From: Rhodoblastus sp963736175
Lineage (GTDB): Bacteria; Pseudomonadota; Alphaproteobacteria; Rhizobiales; Beijerinckiaceae
Length of the DNA stretch: 64,000 nucleotides
Direction of reading: 5' to 3'
NCBI GenBank assembly: GCA_963736175.1
Contig: CAVTNU010000014.1
Coordinates: 124,001-188,000 of the forward strand
This document shows positions 58,236 to 64,000 of this stretch, piece by piece. Under the pieces are notes generated by a model that ran no database searches, had not been told where the DNA came from, and saw only the letters and a list, made by a program, of their open reading frames with translations. Position 1 is the first letter of the stretch; every line of letters begins with the position of its first letter. A program made the translations under genes and the position numbers.

Positions 58236-59225
58236 ATGGCCTGCGATCGCCGGGAATTTCTTCGCGATGGAATGGGCGCCGCGGTCGGCGGCGTCGCCTG
58301 CGCCGCGCTGGACGCGAATGCCGCCGAGGCGCGCGAAAACCTCGTCGTGCCGGAAAACGCCATCGGGTTGCTTTACAACTCGACGTTGTGCATCGGCTGC
58401 AAGGCCTGCCAGTCGGCGTGCAAGACCGCCAACAACCTGCCGCTGGAGGACAATGTCGGCGGCGGTTTGTGGGATACGCCGCTCGAACTGTCGGGCAAGA
58501 CCTACACGGTCATCAAGATGTACAAGGACGGCGCCGCCGAGCACAAGGACCAGGCTGCCGACGGCTTCGCCTTCATCAAGCGCCAATGCCTGCACTGCGT
58601 CGATCCGTCTTGCGTTTCGGTCTGTCCGGTGCAGGCGATGCGCAAGGATCCCAAGACCGGTCTGGTTTCGCACGATCCGGACGCCTGTATCGGCTGCCGC
58701 TATTGCGTGGCCTCCTGTCCTTACCGCGTGCCGCAGTTCCAGTACGACACGCCGACGCCGCGCATCAGGAAATGCGAGCTCTGCAAGGATCTGCTGGCCA
58801 AAGGCGACATTCCGGCCTGCGCGAATGCCTGCCCGACCGGCGCGACCTTGTTCGGAACCTATACGGCGCTGACGTCCGAGATCGAACGGCGCAAGGCGAT
58901 GAAGCCGGGCGTGATCAATCGCTTTCCACGGCGCACGGTTGATTCAGGCGACATGCAGGAACGGCCGGCCGCCCAATACGCCGAACAGGTCTATGGCGCG
59001 AAGGAGCTCGGCGGCACGCAGGTGCGCTATCTGGCGGGCGTGCCGTTCGACAAGTTCGGCCTGCCGGTCGGCATGCCGGAGCGCTCCTACGCCGCGCAGT
59101 CGGAGACGGTGCAGCACAGTCTCTACGGCGGGCTGCTGGCTCCCATCGTAGCGTTCGCGGGACTGGTGGCGGCGACCTACAACAGCGTGAGACAGCACCA
59201 TCAAGATGAGGACCATCATGAGTGA
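58236..59225 (+). CDS. hybA: Hydrogenase iron-sulfur electron-transfer subunit HybA
   Basis: 329 residues. A Tat signal (DRREFLRDG) is followed by four [4Fe-4S] motifs: CIGCKACQSACK, CLHCVDPSCVSVCP, CIGCRYCVASCP and CELCKDLLAKGDIPACANACP. A C-terminal membrane helix (about 300-320) anchors it at the periplasmic face. It links the hydrogenase dimer to the membrane subunit HybB. The ribosome site overlaps the hybO stop. Confidence 0.94.
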   Translation: MACDRREFLRDGMGAAVGGVACAALDANAAEARENLVVPENAIGLLYNSTLCIGCKACQSACKTANNLPLEDNVGGGLWDTPLELSGKTYTVIKMYKDGAAEHKDQAADGFAFIKRQCLHCVDPSCVSVCPVQAMRKDPKTGLVSHDPDACIGCRYCVASCPYRVPQFQYDTPTPRIRKCELCKDLLAKGDIPACANACPTGATLFGTYTALTSEIERRKAMKPGVINRFPRRTVDSGDMQERPAAQYAEQVYGAKELGGTQVRYLAGVPFDKFGLPVGMPERSYAAQSETVQHSLYGGLLAPIVAFAGLVAATYNSVRQHHQDEDHHE

Positions 59226-60402
59226 CGTCGCTCGCAAATTTGCGCCGACAAAAAGGCGTCACGTCGCGGTCGGCGGCCATCTCGTCAGCGCGACGTCGGT
59301 CGCTCTGGCGCTGCTGGTCGGCGTCGCGGTCTATTTCCTGTTCAAGCGATTCACCATCGGCCTCGGCGCCGTCACCAATATCAACAACGGCTATCCCTGG
59401 GGCATTTGGGTCGTCTGGGACGTCGTCATCGCCACCGGCTTCGCCTGCGGCGGCTACGCCATGGCCTTGCTGGTCTATATTTTCAACCGCGGCGAGTTTC
59501 ATCCGCTGGTGCGCCCCGCCCTCACCGCTTCGGCGTTCGGCTATTCGCTCGGCGGGCTTTCAGTGCTGATCGACCTCGGCCGTTACTGGAATTTCTGGCA
59601 TATCCTCTCGCCGACCTACTTCAACACCAGTTCCGTTATGTTCGAGGTGGCGGTCTGCATCTCGCTCTACATCATGGTGCTGTGGATCGAATTCTTCCCG
59701 GTCTTTCTGGAATTCCTCGGCCGACAGGACATGCTGAAAGCGTTGAACCGGGTGCTGTTCGTTTTCATCGCCCTCGGCGTGCTGCTGCCGAGCATGCACC
59801 AAAGCTCATTGGGATCGCTGCTGATCGTCATGGGTTATCAGGTTCATCCGCTGTGGCAGACGCCGTTGCTGCCGGCGCTGTTTCTGATGAGCGCGCTGTG
59901 CATGGGCTTCGCCATCGTCATCTTCGAGGCGACCGTGGCCGCCGTCGGCTTCAAGCGCGATATCGGCGACGAGACGCCGCTCCTGGCGCGGATCGGCAAG
60001 TTCATCGCCTATGTCCTCGCGGCGTTCCTGCTGCTGCGTTTCTGCGACATCCTCTGGCGCGGCGAATTCGCGCGGATTTTCACATCGGGCTGGCGCAGCG
60101 TCATGTTCGCCGTTGAAACGGCGCTGTTCGCCTATCCGGTCGTCGCGTTGTGGAAGGATGCCGATCGCAGCCGCCTGTCGAACCTCTTCGCGGCCGCATG
60201 CTCGATGCTCGGCGGCGCGGTGCTGTATCGTATCGACGCCTTTCTGGTCGCCTACGAACGCGGCTCCGCCTGGAGCTATTTTCCTTCGGCGCCGGAACTG
60301 CTGGTCACGTGCGGCGTCATCGCGCTGGAAATTCTGGCTTACACCGTGTTCGTCAAGAAGTTCCCCATTCTTCCGGGCCACGCAATTTCGCAAGATCGTT
60401 GA
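59218..60402 (+). CDS. hybB: Hydrogenase membrane subunit HybB (NrfD family)
   Basis: 394 residues from the ATG at 59218 (GAGGA five bases upstream), overlapping the end of hybA by eight bases. About ten membrane helices; NINNGYPWGIWVVWDVV and FWHILSPTYFNTSS resemble the quinone-binding NrfD/PsrC/HybB fold. It passes electrons between HybA and the quinone pool and in hydrogenase 2 can work in reverse using proton motive force. Confidence 0.94.
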   Translation: MSDVARKFAPTKRRHVAVGGHLVSATSVALALLVGVAVYFLFKRFTIGLGAVTNINNGYPWGIWVVWDVVIATGFACGGYAMALLVYIFNRGEFHPLVRPALTASAFGYSLGGLSVLIDLGRYWNFWHILSPTYFNTSSVMFEVAVCISLYIMVLWIEFFPVFLEFLGRQDMLKALNRVLFVFIALGVLLPSMHQSSLGSLLIVMGYQVHPLWQTPLLPALFLMSALCMGFAIVIFEATVAAVGFKRDIGDETPLLARIGKFIAYVLAAFLLLRFCDILWRGEFARIFTSGWRSVMFAVETALFAYPVVALWKDADRSRLSNLFAAACSMLGGAVLYRIDAFLVAYERGSAWSYFPSAPELLVTCGVIALEILAYTVFVKKFPILPGHAISQDR

Positions 60403-60431
60403 TTCGCCCAACGGGTTAAGGAGATTCTGCA

Positions 60432-62141
60432 GTGTCGATGAGAATCACGATTGATCCTGTCACCCGAATCGAGGGCCACCTTCGGGTCGACGCCGAGATC
60501 AACGACGGCAAGGTCACCAAGGCCTGGTCGTCAGGACAGATGTGGCGCGGCGTCGAACTGATCCTGCTCGGCCGCGATCCGCGCGACGCCTGGACGATCA
60601 CCCAGCGCATCTGCGGCGTATGCACCACGGTGCACGCCATCGCCTCGGTGCGCGCGGTTGAAAACGCGCTGCAGCTCGAAGTGCCGGTCAACGCCCAGTT
60701 CATCCGCAATATGATCATCTCGGCGCACGCCATTCACGATCATATCGTGCATTTCTACCATCTCTCGGCGTTCGACTTTGTCGACGTGGTGTCCGCGCTC
60801 AGCGCCGACCCGGCCAAGGCCGCGGCCTGGATTCAGCAATACAGCGACTGGCCTTTGAACTCGAAGGAGGTCATGGCGCAAACGCAGGCGAGGCTGAAAG
60901 CCTTCGTCGGCACCGGTCAGCTTGGCCCGTTCACTAACGGCTATTGGGGCCATCCGGCGATGAAACTGACGCCGGAAATCAATCTCGTCGCGGTCGCGCA
61001 TTACCTTCAGGCGCTCGAAGTGCAGCGCGAGGCGAACAAGATCGTCACCATTCTCGGGTCGAAAACCCCGCACATCCAGAATATGGCGGTCGGCGGCGTA
61101 TCGAATCCGATCGCCGTGGACAGCCAGTCGGTGTTGACGGTGGACCGGTTGATGGCGATCAAGACGCAGATCGACAAGCTCGCCGATTTCGTCAACAAGG
61201 TCTATCTCACCGACGTCGCCGCGATCGGCTCTGTCTACGCCGACTGGACCGGCTACGGCGCGGGCGTTAAAAACTATCTGTCGGCGCCTGATTTTCCGAC
61301 CGACACGCGCGGGACGCGGTTCATGTACCCCGGCGGCTATATTCCCGACGGCGACCTCGCCAAATATCAGCCGATCAAGAGCTTCGGCGACGATTTCCTC
61401 GGCAAGGGCGTCGAGGAATCGGTCAAGCACTCCTGGTACACCTACTCGAAGGCCGGACCGCTGCATCCCTATGTCGGTGAGACATCGCCGCATTACACGG
61501 ACTTTCAGGACGACGGTAAATATTCCTGGCTCAAGGCGCCGACATTCTATGGCAAACGCGCGCAGGTCGGGCCGTTGGCGGCGGTGCTCAACGCCGTGGC
61601 GGCCGGCCACGAACCGACGATCGGCTATGTCACCAAGACCCTCGACACCGTTTCCGCGCTGGCGGGGACAAAGGTCGGCGTCGAGGCGCTGCATTCGACC
61701 GTCGGTCGCCACGCCGCGCGCGCGGTTCGCTGTGCGGTGATGGTGGAGCTTCTCTCCGCCAACTGGCAGATGCTGATCGACAATATCGGCAAGGGCGATT
61801 TCGCCACCTACAACAAGCCGGTCTTCCCCAAGGGCGAGATCATGGGCTACGGATTCCACGAGGCGCCGCGCGGGATCCTGTCGCACTGGACCGTCATCCG
61901 CGACGGAAAAATCGCCAATTATCAATGCGTGGTGCCGTCGACCTGGAACGCCGGCCCGCGTGCGGAAGACGACTCGCCCGGCCCCTACGAAGCGTCGTTG
62001 CTGGACAATCCGGTCGCCGATCCAGAACTGCCGCTTGAAGTGCTGCGCACGATCCACTCCTTCGATCCATGTCTGGCCTGCGCCGTCCATGTGCATGACC
62101 AGGAGACGGGCCAGACCGTGACAGCGCGCGCGCTGCCATGA
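60432..62141 (+). CDS. hybC: [NiFe] hydrogenase large subunit, HybC type
   Basis: 569 residues from a GTG at 60432 with AAGGAG eight bases upstream. The nickel ligands are Cys61 and Cys64 in RICGVCTTVH (L1) and Cys547 and Cys550 in DPCLACAVH (L2). Maturation cuts after His553 and removes a 16-residue tail (VHDQETGQTVTARALP). It binds the NiFe(CN)2CO site and oxidises or makes H2. It overlaps hybD by four bases. Confidence 0.96.
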   Translation: MSMRITIDPVTRIEGHLRVDAEINDGKVTKAWSSGQMWRGVELILLGRDPRDAWTITQRICGVCTTVHAIASVRAVENALQLEVPVNAQFIRNMIISAHAIHDHIVHFYHLSAFDFVDVVSALSADPAKAAAWIQQYSDWPLNSKEVMAQTQARLKAFVGTGQLGPFTNGYWGHPAMKLTPEINLVAVAHYLQALEVQREANKIVTILGSKTPHIQNMAVGGVSNPIAVDSQSVLTVDRLMAIKTQIDKLADFVNKVYLTDVAAIGSVYADWTGYGAGVKNYLSAPDFPTDTRGTRFMYPGGYIPDGDLAKYQPIKSFGDDFLGKGVEESVKHSWYTYSKAGPLHPYVGETSPHYTDFQDDGKYSWLKAPTFYGKRAQVGPLAAVLNAVAAGHEPTIGYVTKTLDTVSALAGTKVGVEALHSTVGRHAARAVRCAVMVELLSANWQMLIDNIGKGDFATYNKPVFPKGEIMGYGFHEAPRGILSHWTVIRDGKIANYQCVVPSTWNAGPRAEDDSPGPYEASLLDNPVADPELPLEVLRTIHSFDPCLACAVHVHDQETGQTVTARALP

Positions 62142-62647
62142 CGCAACGCAACCGCGTCGTCGTATTAGGCGTCGGCAATATTCTGCTGTCCGACGAGGGC
62201 GTCGGCGTGCACGCCGTCAACGCGCTGACCGAGCGTTACGATCTGCCTGCCGATGTCGAGACGATCGACGGCGGAACCTCGGCGATGGACTGCCTCGACC
62301 AGATCGCCGGCTGCCGCCTTCTGGTGATCGCCGATTGCATGCGTTCAAACCGCGAACCGGGCGCGATCACGCGTCTGGCCGACAACGACCTGCACGCCTT
62401 TTTCCGCACGCGGATTTCGCCGCATCAAGTGGGGCTGTCCGACGTGCTGGCGACGCTCTCCATACACGGCCTGCTGCCGGCGCGGTTGACGCTTATCGGC
62501 ATGGAGCCCAAATCGTTGGCGCTGGGTCTTCGGCCGACGCCCGAGATCGAATCCCGTCTGCCTGCGATGGTCGACGCCTTGGTCGCCGAATTGGAAAGCG
62601 CCGGCATCAAGCCTTCGCCTCGCGCGGCGGCGGTCGCGGCAAGCTGA
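62138..62647 (+). CDS. hybD: Hydrogenase maturation protease HybD
   Basis: 169 residues. GVGNILLSDEGVGVH at the N-terminus, with nickel-sensing residues Glu20, Asp66 and His96 in the positions equivalent to Glu16, Asp62 and His93 of E. coli HybD. It cleaves the HybC C-terminus after nickel insertion. It is translationally coupled to hybC. Confidence 0.95.
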   Translation: MTQRNRVVVLGVGNILLSDEGVGVHAVNALTERYDLPADVETIDGGTSAMDCLDQIAGCRLLVIADCMRSNREPGAITRLADNDLHAFFRTRISPHQVGLSDVLATLSIHGLLPARLTLIGMEPKSLALGLRPTPEIESRLPAMVDALVAELESAGIKPSPRAAAVAAS

Positions 62648-62662
62648 ACGGAGGCGGGAGGC

Positions 62663-62932
62663 ATGTGCGTCGGCATTCCCATGCGCGTTGTCGAGAGCAA
62701 CGGCTTTGTCGCTTTATGCGAGGGTCGCGGCGAGAGACAAAACGTCAACGTCATGCTGGTCGAAACGGCGCCGCCGGGCCAGTGGGTGCTGGTCCATCTC
62801 GGCAGCGCCCAGCGCCTGCTCGACGAGCAGGAAGCGACGGAGATCAACGACGCGCTCGACGCGCTCGCGGCGGTGCTGAACGGCAAATCCACCGAGGGTT
62901 ATTTCGCCGATTTGACGGTTCGTCCAAATTGA
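62663..62932 (+). CDS. hypC: Hydrogenase maturation chaperone HypC/HybG
   Basis: 89 residues beginning MCVGIPMRVV; Cys2 is the residue that binds the iron complex and the HypD partner, and His45 lies in WVLVHLG. It carries Fe(CN)2CO to the large subunit. The length lies between short HypC and HupF forms. hypABDEF are not in the window and must be elsewhere. Confidence 0.93.
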   Translation: MCVGIPMRVVESNGFVALCEGRGERQNVNVMLVETAPPGQWVLVHLGSAQRLLDEQEATEINDALDALAAVLNGKSTEGYFADLTVRPN

Positions 62933-62942
62933 AAACGGCGCG

Positions 62943-62958
62943 TTTGACGGGCGTCAAA
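62943..62958. repeat. Perfect inverted repeat between convergent hypC and DUF3501 genes
   Basis: TTTGAC-GGGC-GTCAAA. It is also TTGAC-N4-GTCAA, a FixK/FNR-like palindrome, but lies 11 bp after the hypC stop where a promoter is not expected. No T run follows, so a terminator role is weak. Confidence 0.5.
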
Positions 62959-62996
62959 GCGCTTCTCGCGCCGAGGCGAGACGCGCTATCGCGCGT

Positions 62997-63575
62997 TCAC
63001 CCCAGATCGCCGACGAGCGATTGGCGCGTTTCGGACGGAAGGACAATTTCCGCCTTATAGTTCGGGTGATCGACGCCGGCCCGGATCGCCGCGCCGTTCT
63101 TGGCGGCGGCGACCATTTCAGGCGTCAGTTCGAAGCGCAGAAAATGCACGGCGGAGGTCTTGTCGGCGGTTTCGCGTTCGAGATCCTCATTGGCGATCGG
63201 GCTGACGCGGGCGAAATCGTCGATCTGCACCCAGACCGCCCGCTCGAAACCGACGAGGCGAGATAAGGCGGTCTGGCGCTCCTCGGCGTCGGGATATTCG
63301 ATCATCAACGTGGCTTTCCAGTTCTTCCCGTCGGGAATGAGCGGATTATAGACGTCGAGTTCGTCCTGGATAAGTTCGGGCTCGTACATGCGCTCAAGCC
63401 GGATCATTTCCTGCACCTGATAGCGCATGGTCAGTTCGTCTTCGAAATGCAGCGAGGCGTGATCGCCGAGCGGAACGTTGCGGAGCTTTTTATGGGCGAT
63501 CACCTTGGCTCGGAATTCCGGGCGAAGACGATGGTATTGCTCGAGGCTGTAGAGGCTTTCGCGCGTCAGCATCAT
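62997..63575 (-). CDS. DUF3501 family protein
   Basis: 192 residues from the ATG at 63575, which overlaps the stop of the upstream gene (TAATG). Blocks LYSLEQYHRLRPEFRAKVIAHKK and HFEDELTMRYQVQEMIRLER are the conserved DUF3501 core. No catalytic motif is evident. The gene is coupled to an iron-sulfur oxidoreductase gene, a pairing known from other proteobacteria, usually also with a rubrerythrin. Confidence 0.88.
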   Translation of the reverse strand: MMLTRESLYSLEQYHRLRPEFRAKVIAHKKLRNVPLGDHASLHFEDELTMRYQVQEMIRLERMYEPELIQDELDVYNPLIPDGKNWKATLMIEYPDAEERQTALSRLVGFERAVWVQIDDFARVSPIANEDLERETADKTSAVHFLRFELTPEMVAAAKNGAAIRAGVDHPNYKAEIVLPSETRQSLVGDLG

Positions 63576-64000
63576 TACACTCCGTAGGCTTTGCGCAGCA
63601 GCGAGATGGGATGGGCCGGCGCGCCCTGCCCGCGCGCCCAGCCGATGTGATGGCCCGCCATGGCGCAATCCGAGCCGAAATGATCCGGCTTCGCCGCATT
63701 GACGCGATCGACCACCGGCTGGACGATCTTCATCGCCAGCGAATGAAACTCCGCCTTGACCGCGTACGTGCCGTCGTGGCCGGAACAGCGCTCGATCATG
63801 TCGATTTGCGTATCGGGAACGAGCGACAGGGCTTCCCTGGTCTTCGGTCCGATGTTCTGCACCCTCTGGTGGCAAGCCGCGTGATAGGAAATCTTGCCCA
63901 GCCCCTGTTTGAAGTCGGTCTTGAGCAAGCCCTCCTTGTGGCGCGCCATGAGGTATTCGAACGGATCGAAAAAGGCCTTCTTGACCTTCAGCACGTCGGC
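63575..64000 (-). CDS. CCG-domain (heterodisulfide-reductase-like) Fe-S protein, partial (cut by right edge)
   Basis: 142 codons are visible and the N-terminus lies beyond the window. The visible part carries the C-terminal CCG-type Cys motifs of heterodisulfide-reductase/glycolate-oxidase-like iron-sulfur proteins: SYHAACHQRVQ, ERCSGHDG and SDCAMAGHH. Such proteins move electrons via Fe-S clusters. It is followed with overlap by DUF3501 and is convergent with the hydrogenase operon. Confidence 0.82.
   Translation of the reverse strand, partial: ADVLKVKKAFFDPFEYLMARHKEGLLKTDFKQGLGKISYHAACHQRVQNIGPKTREALSLVPDTQIDMIERCSGHDGTYAVKAEFHSLAMKIVQPVVDRVNAAKPDHFGSDCAMAGHHIGWARGQGAPAHPISLLRKAYGV

Noticed and set aside
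60531..62096. 521-codon minus-strand frame opposite hybC
   Set aside because: GC-rich shadow of the large-subunit gene; His/Arg/Asp-rich composition, no family match.
62944..62957. TTGAC-N4-GTCAA as an FNR/FixK operator
   Set aside because: It is in a tail-to-tail gap where no promoter is expected; kept only as an inverted repeat.

Overview
The window looks like a chromosomal segment of a GC-rich alphaproteobacterium, most probably of the order Hyphomicrobiales (Rhizobiales), in or near the Beijerinckiaceae/Methylocystaceae. The pointers are gene content and order: yajC-secD-secF followed by Mth938-like and squalene/phytoene-synthase-like genes, a divergent DUF815 ATPase, DUF1489, clpS-clpA, a phasin, a biotin-dependent acyl-CoA carboxylase subunit and an FnrN-type regulator. 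The family-level placement is inference. I see no insertion sequence, phage gene, CRISPR array, rRNA operon or integrase.

Layout. 0-7.3 kb (mostly minus strand): an RHH-domain protein cut by the left edge, a DJ-1/PfpI protein, nusG, secE, a TerC protein, tRNA-Trp, a cyclase/FAH enzyme pair, tuf and a GH25 lysozyme-like lipoprotein. 7.6-15.2 kb: a secreted polysaccharide deacetylase, tRNA-Leu, lipB, panC, small exported or membrane proteins and the biotin carboxylase/carrier subunit pccA. 15.3-25.3 kb: a GGDEF-EAL protein, tRNA-Lys, an HPP-CBS membrane protein, leuA behind a leucine-rich leader peptide (candidate attenuator), an Ada-AlkA DNA repair fusion and a SulP transporter. 25.4-33 kb: clpA-clpS, a phasin, a D,D-carboxypeptidase with a His-rich N-terminus, and a J-domain/VWA pair. 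33-43.8 kb: a Kir-type K+ channel, GST, rhodanese, small conserved proteins, the Sec accessory operon and a beta-CASP nuclease-like protein. 43.8-48.8 kb: an HlyD / RbbA-like / YhhJ-like ABC export system. 48.9-53.5 kb: glpD-glpK, a convergent lipase-like hydrolase and a cytochrome b561. 53.6-56.5 kb: an FNR-type regulator, a hypothetical protein, NAD kinase and a Nudix hydrolase. 57-64 kb: a complete Hyd-2-type (HybOABC) membrane [NiFe] hydrogenase operon with maturation protease and HypC, then a convergent DUF3501 / Fe-S oxidoreductase pair running off the right edge.

How it fits together. A perfect FNR box lies about 85 bp before hybO, and a near-perfect one lies in front of the fnr-type gene 2.5 kb away, so low-oxygen control of hydrogen metabolism is the strongest regulatory story here. 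The hydrogenase small subunit has the ordinary four-Cys proximal cluster, not the six-Cys oxygen-tolerant form. Three genes (leuA, the rbbA-like gene and the fnr-type gene) are each broken by what looks like a one-base indel late in an otherwise well conserved reading frame. This suggests base-level sequence errors more than decay, but raw reads are needed to decide.
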